A program made the position numbers and the translations under genes. Below, piece by piece: positions 41,188-50,233 of a DNA stretch of 64,000 bases (position 1 is the stretch's first letter; each line of letters starts with the position of its first letter). Source of the DNA: Methylobacterium mesophilicum SR1.6/6. GTDB taxonomy: Bacteria > Pseudomonadota > Alphaproteobacteria > Rhizobiales > Beijerinckiaceae. The stretch lies in contig NZ_CP043538.1 in assembly GCF_000364445.2 (NCBI RefSeq), forward strand, positions 5,971,447 to 6,035,446, read 5' to 3'. The notes under the pieces are model-generated. The model had not been told where the DNA came from and ran no database searches. It was given only the letters and a program-made list of their open reading frames with translations.

Positions 41188-42165
41188 ATGCCGACCACCG
41201 ACGAACGCCTCGCCCTCGGGATCATCGGCGCGGGGATCATGAGCGAGCGCCTGCTCAACGCGATCCACGAGGCGCCGGACTCGCCCGTCCGGGTCGCGGC
41301 GATCTGGGATCCGGCCCCGGAGGCCCTGGCCCGCGTCGGCGCGGCCTTCCCCGGCGTGCCGCGCGTCGCCGATGCCGCCGCCGTCGTGGCGGCAAGCGCC
41401 TGCGTGTACGTCGCCTCGCCGCCAGCCTCGCACCTCGCCCATGCCCGCGCCGCCCTTGAGGCCGGACGCAGCATCTTCTGCGAGAAGCCCCTCGCCATCG
41501 ATCGATCCGAGGCCCGCGCCTTCGTGGCGGCGGCCGGGTCTGCCGGCGCGGTGAACTTCCCCTTCGCCTCCTCGCCCGGGGTGGCGGCGCTCGAGCGCTG
41601 GATCGCGGAAGGCGTCGTCGGGCAGCCCCGGCACCTCGCCATCACGGTGGCCTTCGCGCGCTGGCCGCGACCCTGGCAGGTCGACGCGGCCCGCTGGCTC
41701 GACGGGCGCGCCGAGGGCGGCTTCACCCGCGAGGTGGTCTCGCACTTCCTGTTCCTGGCCCGCCGCCTCCTCGGGCCCCTGCAGGGCCTTGAGGGACGCG
41801 TCGCCTTTCCGGAAGCCGGCCGGTCCGAACGCGCCATCGCGGTGACGCTCGCGGCCGGCGGGATCCCCGTGACCCTGAAGGGCCAGGTTGGCGGCACCGA
41901 GGCCGACGACCACAACACCTGGACGCTGGAGGGCGACGCGGGCGCCGTGCGGCTGCGCGACTGGGCCCTCGCCGAGCGCCGGAAGCCGGACGGTTCCTTC
42001 GAGCCGGAGCCCGATGCGATCCCCAACGCGCGGCTGCGGCCGATCACTCTGCGGCGGCAGCTCGACGGCGTCGTCCGGATGGCGCGCGGCGAGCCCCACC
42101 ACCTCGCCACCTTCGCCGAGGCACTCGATGTCCAGGACGCGGTCGAGGGCATCCTCGCGCTGTGA
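41188..42165 (+). CDS. Gfo/Idh/MocA family oxidoreductase
   Basis: This 325-residue NAD(P)-dependent dehydrogenase has a Rossmann start (GIIGAGIMSERLLNAI), the family hallmark EKPLA in SIFCEKPLAIDRSEAR, and a C-terminal alpha/beta domain with GGFTREVVSHFLFLARRLLG providing the catalytic His. Family members oxidise or reduce sugars, inositols or related compounds. The substrate is unknown. It is transcribed alone. Confidence 0.88.
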   Translation: MPTTDERLALGIIGAGIMSERLLNAIHEAPDSPVRVAAIWDPAPEALARVGAAFPGVPRVADAAAVVAASACVYVASPPASHLAHARAALEAGRSIFCEKPLAIDRSEARAFVAAAGSAGAVNFPFASSPGVAALERWIAEGVVGQPRHLAITVAFARWPRPWQVDAARWLDGRAEGGFTREVVSHFLFLARRLLGPLQGLEGRVAFPEAGRSERAIAVTLAAGGIPVTLKGQVGGTEADDHNTWTLEGDAGAVRLRDWALAERRKPDGSFEPEPDAIPNARLRPITLRRQLDGVVRMARGEPHHLATFAEALDVQDAVEGILAL

Positions 42166-42252
42166 GCGCGGGCCGCGACGGACCTGCATCGACGCCAGAC
42201 CCCCGAACGGACGGCGCGGAATGCCGTAACCGGTTGAAGCCTCGGACTCCGC

Positions 42253-42343
42253 CGTCCTTGCGAGCGGAAGGAAGCAATCCAGCGGCGCTTCGCACACGCG
42301 AGGTCGCGCTGCCCTGGGTCACTTCGCTGCGCGCGTGATGACG
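42253..42343. repeat. Dispersed palindromic element, family A (second copy)
   Basis: The arms 42253-42282 and 42314-42343 are imperfect inverted copies, CGTC...GGAAGGAAGCAATCCAG against CTGGGTCACTTCGCTGCGCG...GACG. The same family occurs at 30792. It lies between two convergent genes. Confidence 0.7.
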
Positions 42344-42383
42344 GAGGAGACGCGTCAACCGAAGCGTCCAAACGGAAATCGGA

Positions 42384-42812
42384 TCAGACCTCTAGGAGGT
42401 CGATCAGGAACGGGATCAGCGGCGCGTCGGCGGGGGGCATCGCCAAGTCGCGCAGGGCCCTCGGCCGGACCCATTTCAGCGCCTGACCCTCCATGGACCG
42501 CGGCGTCCCCGTCCAGCGCCGGCAGACGTAGAGGGGCATCAGCAGGTGGAAATCCGGGTAGGCGTGGCTCGCGAAGGTCAGCGGCGCGAGACAGGGCTCC
42601 TCGACGCGGATCCCGAGCTCCTCCGCCAGTTCCCGGATCAGGGTCCCCTCCGGACGCTCGCCGGGCTCGACCTTGCCGCCGGGAAACTCCCACAGCCCGG
42701 CGAGCTGCTTCCCCGCCGGGCGCTCGCTGACGAGCACGCGGCCGTCAGCATCGACGAGGGCCACCGCGACCACCAGGAGCAGGCGGAGGGCCGGCTGTCC
42801 GGGCGCGCTCAC
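42384..42812 (-). CDS. mutT: MutT-type (deoxy)nucleoside triphosphate pyrophosphohydrolase
   Basis: This 142-residue Nudix enzyme has the full Nudix box from residue 45: GGKVEPGE, then the REL and EELG elements. The pattern GLWEFPGGKVEPGE and the C-terminal LKWVRPRAL are typical of MutT, which removes 8-oxo-dGTP from the nucleotide pool. The ATG overlaps the stop of the SIMPL gene (ATGA), so it is the third gene of a coupled argJ-SIMPL-mutT operon. Confidence 0.88.
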   Translation of the reverse strand: MSAPGQPALRLLLVVAVALVDADGRVLVSERPAGKQLAGLWEFPGGKVEPGERPEGTLIRELAEELGIRVEEPCLAPLTFASHAYPDFHLLMPLYVCRRWTGTPRSMEGQALKWVRPRALRDLAMPPADAPLIPFLIDLLEV

Positions 42813-43516
42813 GGCATCACCGCGAAGCTGGCCGAGACCTCGGAGGACAGCTGGAGCGTCCCGGCCTCGATCGGGACGCGCCGGCCCTTCGGCATGGGCG
42901 CCGCGAGCGCGCGGGACATCACCGGCATCGGCGCCGCGCCCCCGGTGCTCAGCGTGCAGAGCGGACCGAGCTTGGCGCCGACCGCGTCGGCGAGGGCCTC
43001 GGCCCGCACCCGCGCGTCCCGTGCCGCCGCGAGCTGCAGGGCCGATTCGGCCTTGTCCGGGTCGCGCAGACCGAAGCTCACGCCGTCGATCCGGTTCGCG
43101 CCCGATTCGAGGGCCTGCCGGAGCAGGTCGCCGAGGCGATCCATGTCGCCGAGGCGGACGCTCACCATGTTGCCCGCCCGGTAGCCGTCGGGCTCCTCGG
43201 TCACCGCTCCGCCGGGCCGCGTCACCGAGCGGGTCGCCGCCTGCAGCGACACGGCGGCCGTGCCGATATCGGCCGGCGGCACGCCGAGGGCGCGCGCCTG
43301 CGCCGAGAGGCCGGCCACCGCCTTCGAGGCCGCGTCGAGGGCGGCCGCCGCGGTCGCGCCGCGCGCCTCGATCCCGACCGTCACCTCGGCGAAGTCCGGC
43401 GCCCGGGTTTCCGCCGCCCGCCCGACGACGCTGATCTGCCGCTTGCAGGCCGAATCGTCGGCCTGCGCCCGCGCGGCCAGGGCCGCCAGGATGGCGCAGG
43501 CGAGGGCCGCCCTCAC
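42809..43516 (-). CDS. Secreted SIMPL-domain (DUF541) protein
   Basis: This 235-residue protein starts at GTG inside the argJ stop (GTGA). It has a signal peptide ([18 protein letters not shown]) and a SIMPL domain: [20 protein letters not shown] at the start and [20 protein letters not shown] near the middle. The family includes BP26/OMP28 and E. coli YggE, periplasmic oligomers linked to oxidative-stress resistance. Its link to argJ is by position only. Its stop overlaps the mutT start. Confidence 0.88.
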   Translation of the reverse strand: MRAALACAILAALAARAQADDSACKRQISVVGRAAETRAPDFAEVTVGIEARGATAAAALDAASKAVAGLSAQARALGVPPADIGTAAVSLQAATRSVTRPGGAVTEEPDGYRAGNMVSVRLGDMDRLGDLLRQALESGANRIDGVSFGLRDPDKAESALQLAAARDARVRAEALADAVGAKLGPLCTLSTGGAAPMPVMSRALAAPMPKGRRVPIEAGTLQLSSEVSASFAVMP

Positions 43517-44763
43517 GAGCGGTAGTCCCCGTTGATCTCGACGTAGGCCTTGGTCAGATCGCAAGTCCAGACGCGGGCCTTGCCGTCGCCGAGTCCGAGA
43601 TCGACCCGGACTTCGATCTCGGGCTCGCGCATCACGGCGCTCGCCGCCGCCTCGCTGTAGTCCGGGTCGCGGGCCCCCTGGACGGCCACCCGCACGTCGC
43701 CGAACCAGATCGCCAGCCGGTCCCGGTCGGCGGGCTCGCCGGCCTTGCCGACCGCCATCACCACGCGGCCCCAGTTGGCATCCTCGCCCGCCACCGCGGT
43801 CTTCACCAGCGGCGAGTTGGCGATCGACATCGCGATGCGATGCGCGGAGGCGTCGCTCTCGGCACCCGTGACCCGCACGGTGACGAACTTGCGCGCGCCC
43901 TCGCCGTCCTTGGCGACGAGCTGCGCCAGCTCGATCAGCAGGCTGTCGAGCGCCGCGCGGAAGCCGGAGAGGCGCGGATCGCCGGGATCGGTCACCGCCG
44001 CGTTGCCCGCCTTGGCGGTGGCGAACAGCATCAGGGTGTCGGAGGTGGATGTGTCGCCGTCCACCGTCACGCAGTTGAAGCTGGTCTTGGTGCCGGCCGA
44101 CAGCAGGGCCTGCAGAACCCCCTGGGGCAGGGCGGCGTCGGTGAAGACGAAGGACAGCATCGTCGCCATGTCGGGGGCGATCATGCCGGCGCCCTTGGCG
44201 ATGCCGTTGAGGGTCACGCGCGCGCCGTCGATCTCGGCGGTCCGGGTCGCGAGCTTGGGGAAGGTGTCGGTGGTCATGATGGCGCGGGCCGCCGCGGCCC
44301 AGGCCGCCGGTCCGGCCTCGGCGCGGGCCGCACACTCCGCCAGCACGCCCTCGAACCGCTCCGCCGGGAGCGGCTCGCCGATCACGCCGGTGGAGGCGAC
44401 GTAGACCGCGCGCGGATCGCAGGACGCGGCGTCCGCGGCGATCGCGACGGTGCGCGCCACCGCCTCGCGGCCGACCCGGCCCGTGAAGGCATTGGCGTTG
44501 CCGGAATTGACCACGAGCGCCCGCGCGCTCCCGTGGCCGAGCGCCTCCCGGCACCAGTCCACCGGGGCGGACGGACATTTCGAGCGCGTGAACACGCCCG
44601 CCGCCTGCGTGCCCTCCTCCAGGGCGACGTAGAGCACGTCGGTGCGGCCGCTGTAGCGGATCCCGGCCTGGGCGGTGGCGAGGCGCACCCCCGGCACGGG
44701 CGGCAGGTCTGGCGTCGTGGCCGGCGCCAGGGGAGAGACGGGCGGGGATTTCGCGGACGACAT
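43513..44763 (-). CDS. argJ: Bifunctional ornithine acetyltransferase/N-acetylglutamate synthase ArgJ
   Basis: This 416-residue enzyme recycles the acetyl group from N-acetylornithine to glutamate and may also use acetyl-CoA, in arginine biosynthesis. The autocleavage and nucleophile site is [15 protein letters not shown], where Thr follows Met-Ala. Other family blocks are [38 protein letters not shown] and [20 protein letters not shown]. The start at 44763 gives the usual length with a short Pro-rich leader. It begins a coupled operon with the SIMPL and MutT genes. Confidence 0.96.
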   Translation of the reverse strand: MSSAKSPPVSPLAPATTPDLPPVPGVRLATAQAGIRYSGRTDVLYVALEEGTQAAGVFTRSKCPSAPVDWCREALGHGSARALVVNSGNANAFTGRVGREAVARTVAIAADAASCDPRAVYVASTGVIGEPLPAERFEGVLAECAARAEAGPAAWAAAARAIMTTDTFPKLATRTAEIDGARVTLNGIAKGAGMIAPDMATMLSFVFTDAALPQGVLQALLSAGTKTSFNCVTVDGDTSTSDTLMLFATAKAGNAAVTDPGDPRLSGFRAALDSLLIELAQLVAKDGEGARKFVTVRVTGAESDASAHRIAMSIANSPLVKTAVAGEDANWGRVVMAVGKAGEPADRDRLAIWFGDVRVAVQGARDPDYSEAAASAVMREPEIEVRVDLGLGDGKARVWTCDLTKAYVEINGDYRS

Positions 44764-45028
44764 CGGCTCGGGCTCCGGCACTGCGCGGCTCTGAGTCGCC
44801 GCGGTCCTTGAATCCCCGCGGCGGGCCGGTGTTGCCCGCGCACCCCCCGCGGCGTCAACCGCGAGCCAAGCCGACGATCCCGGTCCGTGCGGCATCCGCG
44901 CCGTGCAGCCGCGCGGGCCGGTCCGGCGCACCGGTTAAACCTCGTGCGGGCTTGGTACGGGCTTGCGTGCGGATTGTATCCCAGACTAGCATGCTGCATC
45001 GCAACGCCAGCCCGAAGTCGAGTGCGGA

Positions 45029-45463
45029 ATGCCCCCAGCCGACGTCGAGACTGACCCCGGCAGCTTGCCCCAGGGCAGCTGCTATCGGATCCAGGTTCTG
45101 GTGGTCGGCCGGCACAAGCGCTGGCGCGACGCGGTGTCGGCGCAGGTGCGGATGCTGGGCTATCAGGTCACCGCCTGCGACCGCGGCGTCGACGCCATGG
45201 GCGTCCTGGCCCTCGGCCTGCCCGTGGACGTGATGGTGGTGGACGCGGCCCTGCAGGGCGGCCTGTGCTGCGCGCAACTGGCGGTCGAGGCGCGCACTCT
45301 GCGACCGGGCCTGCGCATCGTCGTCGCCGGCGACCCGGCCGACGCGCCGGAGCCAAAGGTGTCGGCCCGGATCCCGGACGCGCTCCTCGTCCCGCACGAC
45401 CAGTTCCAGAATGGGACGATGGCGAGCCTGATGCGCGAAGCCCTGGCCAATCGCGCCGCCTGA
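45029..45463 (+). CDS. Degenerate response-regulator receiver protein
   Basis: This 144-residue single-domain protein has the receiver fold: beta-1 IQVLVVG (21-27), phospho-acceptor-like Asp72 in VDVMVVDAALQGG, and later strands LRIVVAGD and DALLVP. The acidic pair after beta-1 is replaced by Gly-Arg-His, and the conserved lysine before Pro is His (VPHDQF). It therefore probably cannot bind Mg2+ normally and may work without phosphorylation. No output domain is present. No kinase gene is adjacent. Confidence 0.75.
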   Translation: MPPADVETDPGSLPQGSCYRIQVLVVGRHKRWRDAVSAQVRMLGYQVTACDRGVDAMGVLALGLPVDVMVVDAALQGGLCCAQLAVEARTLRPGLRIVVAGDPADAPEPKVSARIPDALLVPHDQFQNGTMASLMREALANRAA

Positions 45464-45521
45464 ACCGGGCGGTTCGCGGCGCTGCGCATTCGGGCTGCAC
45501 CCGAGCCGCCGCTCACGAATC

Positions 45522-45760
45522 ATGTGGCGTCGGATGGACGTCAACGCCGAGCACCTCACCGCCCGGGAAGAGGCGGGTCAGAGGATCGAGGCCCTCTCCG
45601 GGCGCGCGCTCCACCGGGGATTGTCGAGAACGCCACGGCCATGACGTCCGCGCTCGAGCGTCTGGAGCTCAATGGCACGCCACTGCTGACGGCAAGGCGA
45701 AGCCTGCCTGAGGCGGGCGATGACCTCGCCCGCCAGATGCCGGACGTCCCGTCAGCGACG
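45522..45760 (+). pseudogene. Possible frameshifted small gene
   Basis: A frame from ATG 45522 or 45534 reads DVNAEHLTAREEAGQRIEAL before a G4 run at 45616-45619. A one-base shift there continues in another frame as IVENATAMTSALERLELNGT and LLTARRSLPEAGDDLARQMP. Together these look like one helical protein. As written, the first frame stops at 45644, and a second ATG overlaps that stop (ATGA). Either a single-base indel or a chance alignment explains it. No family is recognised. Confidence 0.35.
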
Positions 45761-46564
45761 CTAGATCGCCGCGGCGGGATCCGTCTCGTCGCCGTCATCG
45801 CGGTCGCGGCGCGCGCGCGGGCGACGGTCCAGGAACGAGCGCCCGAGGGCCCGCAGCGGGGCCGTGAGCCGCCGGACATCCTCGGCCCGCTCCATGATGC
45901 GCTCGCCGCTGCGGATCTCCTTGTCCAGCCGCGCCATGGTCCGGGCCAGGGCCGGGTCGTCGTCGTCGAGCCAGACCTGTGTGACGCGGGCGAAGGCGAT
46001 CACCACGCCCTGGAGCTTGAACTGACCGAGAGGACCCTCGGTGTCGATCCCGGCCGCCGCCAGCATGTAGCGATGCGAGTTCAGCATCACGCCGTTCAGC
46101 GCCAGCATCGCGAGCGGCTCGCCGCGGAGCGCATAGGCGATCCGGCGCAGGGCCGGCTTGTAGGGCTCCATGGCATCGAGGCGGCGCATCAGCACGTCGA
46201 ACAGGCGCTCGCGGGTCGGCTCCTCTTCGAGACCCGCGAGGTCGCCCTCCAGGACCTTGCGGTCGATGATCCGGGTCAGTCCGCCGAGCACGGCGCCCTT
46301 CGACGGGAACAGGTCCCGCAGCTCGGCGAGGGTCAGTCCGGCCTCGCGGGCGATGTCGCTGACCTCGATGTCGTTCCAGGGCTGCTCGGCGGCGAGCCGC
46401 ATCAGGGCCTCGACGGCGGCCTCCCGGGGCGGAAGCTTCGGTGGGCTCTCGCTCTGGCCGACGCTGTCCCGCGCCGCGCTGTCCTTCACGACCTCGGGGG
46501 AGGCGGCCGCCTGGGCGGTCGCAGCCTTCCGGGTGCGCTTCGACGGGGCTTTGCTCTCGGTCAT
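45761..46564 (-). CDS. TetR-family transcriptional regulator
   Basis: This 267-residue protein has an N-terminal disordered Lys/Ala/Ser-rich stretch of about 45 residues, then a TetR HTH (EVSDIAREAGLTLAELRDLF). The C-terminal helical domain with RRLDAMEPYKPALRRIAYAL and QVWLDDDDPALARTMARLD resembles the alphaproteobacterial TetR group sometimes linked to COQ9-like proteins. The ligand is unknown. It is transcribed alone, 100 bases from proC's 3' end. Confidence 0.87.
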   Translation of the reverse strand: MTESKAPSKRTRKAATAQAAASPEVVKDSAARDSVGQSESPPKLPPREAAVEALMRLAAEQPWNDIEVSDIAREAGLTLAELRDLFPSKGAVLGGLTRIIDRKVLEGDLAGLEEEPTRERLFDVLMRRLDAMEPYKPALRRIAYALRGEPLAMLALNGVMLNSHRYMLAAAGIDTEGPLGQFKLQGVVIAFARVTQVWLDDDDPALARTMARLDKEIRSGERIMERAEDVRRLTAPLRALGRSFLDRRPRARRDRDDGDETDPAAAI

Positions 46565-46666
46565 CGGTCTGTCGCCCGCTCCTGTCGGTCGTCGGGCCTC
46601 ATGTAGGCAGGGCGCCGCCGAAGGGCAGGGTCATCGCGCGACCTTGCCGCACGGCGCAAGCTCCGC

Positions 46667-47497
46667 TCAGCCGGAGAGTTCGCCCGCCCGGCGCTGGGCC
46701 GCCGCCACCGCCTCCCGCATCAGCGCCCCGAGGCCGTCGGGGCGCATCAGGACGTCGAGGGCCGCCGCCGTGGTCCCGCCCGGCGAGGTGACGTTGCGGC
46801 GTAACTCCGCGGCCTCGGCCGGGCTCGCCGCGAGCAGCGCGCCGGCACCCACCACGGTTGCCCGGGCGAGGTCGCGCGCCACGTCCGGCGCGAGCCCCGC
46901 GGCGACGCCCGCTTCGGCCAGCGCTTCCGCGAGGAGAAACACATAGGCTGGACCGGAGCCGGACACCGCGGTCACAGCATCGATCTGCGTCTCGTCGGCG
47001 AGCCAAGCCACGGTCCCGTTGGCGGCGAGCAGCGCCTCGGCAGCGGTCCGCTGCCCGGGCGCAACCTCGGGATTGGCGTAGGCGCCGGTGGCGCCCCGGC
47101 CGATGCTGGCCGGCAGGTTCGGCATCGCCCGGACGACGGCCCGGGCCCGGGGGAGCCGCCCGCGCAGGTCGGCGACGGTCTTGCCGGCCAGGATCGAGAC
47201 GAGGAGCGTGTCGCGGCCGATGAGCCGGTCGAGGGCGGGTGCGGCCCCGTCGAGGCCCTGCGGCTTGATCCCCAGGACCAGCACGGCTGCGGGCTCGGGA
47301 TCCGGCGGGTTCAGTGCGACGCCCCGGCCCGCGCACAGGTCCGCGATTTCGCGGGTGGGAACGGGATCGATGATGGTCGCGCGGCGCGGATTCAGCCCCG
47401 CGTCCAGCCAGCCGGCCAGCATGGCGCCGCCCATCTTGCCGGCCCCGGCCAGCATCAGGGAGGCGGGCATGCCGGTCCCGGTCGGCGACGCCGTCAC
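46667..47497 (-). CDS. proC: Pyrroline-5-carboxylate reductase ProC
   Basis: This 276-residue enzyme reduces pyrroline-5-carboxylate to proline with NAD(P)H. The N-terminal Rossmann motif is LMLAGAGKMGGAMLAGWL; the family signature is TAVSGSGPAYVFLLAEAL followed by NVTSPGGTTAAALD. The GTG start overlaps the upstream YbjN stop (GTGA). Proline supply from argJ-type acetylated intermediates is encoded nearby, but not in one operon. Confidence 0.95.
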   Translation of the reverse strand: MTASPTGTGMPASLMLAGAGKMGGAMLAGWLDAGLNPRRATIIDPVPTREIADLCAGRGVALNPPDPEPAAVLVLGIKPQGLDGAAPALDRLIGRDTLLVSILAGKTVADLRGRLPRARAVVRAMPNLPASIGRGATGAYANPEVAPGQRTAAEALLAANGTVAWLADETQIDAVTAVSGSGPAYVFLLAEALAEAGVAAGLAPDVARDLARATVVGAGALLAASPAEAAELRRNVTSPGGTTAAALDVLMRPDGLGALMREAVAAAQRRAGELSG

Positions 47498-48003
47498 GCC
47501 TCGCCTTCTGTCTCGAACAGCACGGCGTCGAGCGACTCGCGGGCGCTCTTGCCCGCCCAGAGCACGAATTGAAACGCCTGGAAGTAGCGCTCGCAGGTGT
47601 CGACCGCGGTCTTCATCATGGTCGCGCATTGCGGGTGAGTCGGGACCGCCCCGCCGGTCAGCAGCAGCGCGTGGCGGAACATCACCACGCTGTCGGTCGA
47701 CCAGAGATCGAAATGACCGACCCAGAGCTGCTCATTGATCAGCGCGACCAGACGCATCACCTCGATCCGCTGCCGCTCCGGCACCTTGAGGTCGAACGCG
47801 CAGGCGACGTGGAGGGCCTCCACGTCTTCGATCCAGGTGAAGGCCACATTGTAGTCGGTCCATCGGCCGGGGCTCGTAACCGACATCTCGTCGGTCTCGG
47901 CCCGATCGAAAATCCAGTCGCGCAGGGACGCAAGACGTTCGACGACGTCCAGTGGATGCTCGTTCCGGTCCGGATCGTGGAAGTCGACGTTGAGAAGCGG
48001 CAT
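47494..48003 (-). CDS. YbjN-domain protein
   Basis: This 169-residue protein has the YbjN/type III chaperone-like fold: WTDYNVAFTWIEDVEALHVA, INEQLWVGHFDLWSTDSVVM and the final RYFQAFQFVLWAGKSARE. It is a soluble alpha/beta protein of unknown function that is found next to proC in many alphaproteobacteria. The ATG at 48003 is used; one at 48036 would add 11 residues. It is coupled to proC by overlapping stop and start. Confidence 0.88.
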   Translation of the reverse strand: MPLLNVDFHDPDRNEHPLDVVERLASLRDWIFDRAETDEMSVTSPGRWTDYNVAFTWIEDVEALHVACAFDLKVPERQRIEVMRLVALINEQLWVGHFDLWSTDSVVMFRHALLLTGGAVPTHPQCATMMKTAVDTCERYFQAFQFVLWAGKSARESLDAVLFETEGEA

Positions 48004-48293
48004 GACGATCCAAAAGGACGGCCCGGGCGATGCCAAGCCTGACGTGACGGTGACACGAATCCGGAGCGTGAGAACACTCCGAGAACTTGAACGGCCGGCA
48101 GATCGGCGCCGGTGGTGATGCGATCGACTGTCAAAGCTCCGAAGACATCGCCCCGCAGCCCTCGAATCACCCTATGCCTGACTATAGACCGGCCGTGACT
48201 CGCGACACAAAGTGCTGGCCCCGTTCAGTGAACAGGAAACCGGATCGTCGACGCCGCTTCCTGTGTAAAAGCCGTCGGCGTTGCCGAGCGGAC

Positions 48294-48578
48294 TCAGACC
48301 ACCTCGCTCAGGCCCGCGGCGCCCGCGCCGGCGCTGCCGGACTTCGCCTCCAGCGCGGCCACGCGCGCCGACAGAGCCTCGTTCTGGGCCTGCAGATTGG
48401 TCACGAGGTCGCGCAGCACGTCGAGTTCTTCCCGCGAGGCGATGTCGAGATCGCGGACGACGCGCTCGAGCTGCGCCTTGACCACGGTCTCGGCCTCGCG
48501 CCGGACGCCCTGGGCGGCGCCGGCGGCGTCCGTCATCAGCCGGGCGAGATCGTCGAACAGTCGGTTGGAGGGGGGCAT
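48294..48578 (-). CDS. ubiK: UbiK-like accessory factor (DUF526)
   Basis: This 94-residue coiled-coil protein has the BMFP/UbiK layout: an amphipathic N-terminal membrane-contact helix (NRLFDDLARLMTDAAGAAQG) and a C-terminal leucine-zipper-like coil (ELDVLRDLVTNLQAQNEALS). UbiK supports the ubiquinone-biosynthesis complex in proteobacteria. The start at 48578 is preceded by purine-rich sequence on the minus strand. It stands alone. Confidence 0.85.
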   Translation of the reverse strand: MPPSNRLFDDLARLMTDAAGAAQGVRREAETVVKAQLERVVRDLDIASREELDVLRDLVTNLQAQNEALSARVAALEAKSGSAGAGAAGLSEVV

Positions 48579-48718
48579 CCTGGTCTCCCGGATCGGCCGG
48601 CTGCCGCGACGGCCGCCTGACTGCACGATTCGAGGCGACGAGATAGGAATCTTCCCGGGCGCGAGCAACGCCCGAGGCGGCGGAACGAGGCCGGTCGGGC
48701 CCCGTCCGCTGCCGAAGA

Positions 48719-48964
48719 TCACATGCGGTGCATGCGGCGGTGCATCCGGTGCCGCATCATGCGGCGCTCCATCCGGCGGTGCATCATGCGCCGCTCCATG
48801 CGACGGTGCATCATCCGGTGCTCCATCGGGGTCATCCGGACCTGGGTCACCGCGTCGGGAGCGGCGACGGCACCCGGCATGGCCGGAGCCGCGGAGGCCG
48901 GCTGGACGAGGGCGGCACCGCCGAGAGAGGCCAGGACGGCGAAGGCGAAGGTCAGTTTCCTCAC
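48719..48964 (-). CDS. Small secreted Met/His/Arg-repeat protein
   Basis: This 81-residue protein has a signal peptide (RKLTFAFAVLASLGGAALVQ, cleavage near PASAA). The mature part is 20 ordinary residues, then about 38 residues of Met/His/Arg/Glu repeats: two MMHRRMERR units followed by MMRHRMHRRMHRM. Alternating His and Met suggest metal (copper, nickel) binding, and the high Arg content suggests anion or membrane contact. The repeat has a 27-base DNA period. The function is unknown. Confidence 0.75.
   Translation of the reverse strand: MRKLTFAFAVLASLGGAALVQPASAAPAMPGAVAAPDAVTQVRMTPMEHRMMHRRMERRMMHRRMERRMMRHRMHRRMHRM
48755..48826. repeat. 27-bp tandem repeat encoding Met/His/Arg repeats
   Basis: Copies at 48755-48781 and 48782-48808 are nearly identical (CATCATGCGGCGCTCCAT type), with a partial third at 48809-48826. 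They encode the repeated nonapeptide of the secreted protein on the minus strand. Confidence 0.8.
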
Positions 48965-49097
48965 GAGGAGACTCCAATTCTCTGATGGCCGGGTATGAAG
49001 CCCGGTTCATCCTCCCGGATGGGAGGTGCGGAGAGTCGTCTCGTGCCAAGAGGCGGCACGGCGGGCCGGCGAGGGCCCGCCGCCAACAACTGCCGGA

Positions 49098-49814
49098 TCA
49101 GAGATTCGTTTCCTCGAACGCCTTCACCCATTCGGCGCAGATGCCCGAGCGGACGATGTCGTTGCGGGTGAACTCCACCACCGGGATCGGCATCATCCGG
49201 CTCTTGATCAGATGCATGACGGTACGCAGCCCCGATGTCTCGCGCAGGTCGGTCTGCGAGACGTCGCCGTTGATGATGACCTGGCAATCGTCGCCGATGC
49301 GGGTCAGGAACATCTTGATCTCGTTGACGGTGGTGTTTTGCGCCTCGTCGAGGATCACGAGGCAGTTCTTGAAGGTGCGGCCGCGCATCACCTCGAACGG
49401 GACGATCTCGATGTCGCCGGTCTTGAGGGCGATCTCGAAGGCGGCGGCGCCCATGCGCTCCTTCATGGCCTCGGTGAGCGGGGCGACCCACGGGGCGATC
49501 TTCTCCTCGAGGGTGCCGGGGAAGTAGCCGAGCGAGCGGCCCGAGGGAACGTTCGGGCGGGTGATGACGACCTTGGCGATGCGGCGCTGGCGGAGCTGGT
49601 CGGCGGCGCGGGTCCCGGCGATGAAGGTCTTGCCGGTGCCGGCGGGGCCCAGGACGATCACCTGGGGCGAGCGGGCCAGGGCGTCGAGATACTCGGCTTG
49701 GCGTTCGGTGAGCGGCTGGATTGGAGCGAGATTGCGTTCTTCGTCGAAGCGTGTGCGGTGAATGCGGGACGTGCGGTCTTCAACAAGTTCAAGTCGTGCG
49801 CGGCGTCTCTTCAT
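49098..49814 (-). CDS. PhoH family protein (short form)
   Basis: This 238-residue P-loop ATPase has Walker A GPAGTGKTF in VIVLGPAGTGKTFIAGTRAA, followed by KVVITRPNVPSGRSLGYFPG and the Walker B LVILDEAQNTT, all typical of PhoH. It lacks the extra N- or C-terminal RNA-binding extensions of PhoL and PhoH2. The ATG at 49814 is preferred over 49829 because GGAG is correctly spaced. Its function is likely nucleotide-dependent RNA handling under stress. Confidence 0.9.
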   Translation of the reverse strand: MKRRRARLELVEDRTSRIHRTRFDEERNLAPIQPLTERQAEYLDALARSPQVIVLGPAGTGKTFIAGTRAADQLRQRRIAKVVITRPNVPSGRSLGYFPGTLEEKIAPWVAPLTEAMKERMGAAAFEIALKTGDIEIVPFEVMRGRTFKNCLVILDEAQNTTVNEIKMFLTRIGDDCQVIINGDVSQTDLRETSGLRTVMHLIKSRMMPIPVVEFTRNDIVRSGICAEWVKAFEETNL

Positions 49815-50233
49815 GGATGTACACTCCAACGGGACTAGCCAACCTGGATCTGTCGCTGAACTGCCGTTTACCTGCTTGCTCCCGGCTCTACTCGTTTGCG
49901 GAACTCAATACCGGCCCCGGGCCGAAGGTTCCGTCCCGCGCTCGTCCGCCTGTGGAGAGCGTCACGACGTTCCGTGCGCGGCCGAATACGCGATGCAACT
50001 GGCGCACCAGCGCGATTCGCGCCCGACGATTGCGCGCCGGGTGTGACTAGGGGGTGACGGTTGGTGGAGAGGCTTCGAAAAAGCCGCGTCGCTGGCGCGG
50101 ATGCATCAGGTTCGGGACGGGGAGGTCGCGGTAACGCGGCATCCGGCACAGTCACCATCCTCCCCGCCCGCAGGGGCGAAGCCGGCCGACCCTGCCGCCC
50201 TGAGACGTCCGGGCTTGGTCGGCGGGACGGGCC
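49815..50233. other. Intergenic region, nothing recognised
   Basis: This gap of about 420 bases separates phoH from the 3' end of the helicase gene on the same strand. It is slightly AT-richer near 49830-49910, where the phoH promoter should lie. I see no small gene with a supported start, and no hairpin of note. Confidence 0.4.

Noticed and set aside
48072..48086. GAAC-N7-GAAC, the reverse complement of the alphaproteobacterial LexA box
   Set aside because: Eight fixed bases are expected about once or twice by chance in 64 kb. It lies about 70 bases before ybjN-proC, which are not SOS genes, and there is no other support.
48755..48826. Repeat array that might be taken for a CRISPR
   Set aside because: The repeats are direct tandem copies without spacers and are in frame within a secreted protein. 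No cas genes are present.
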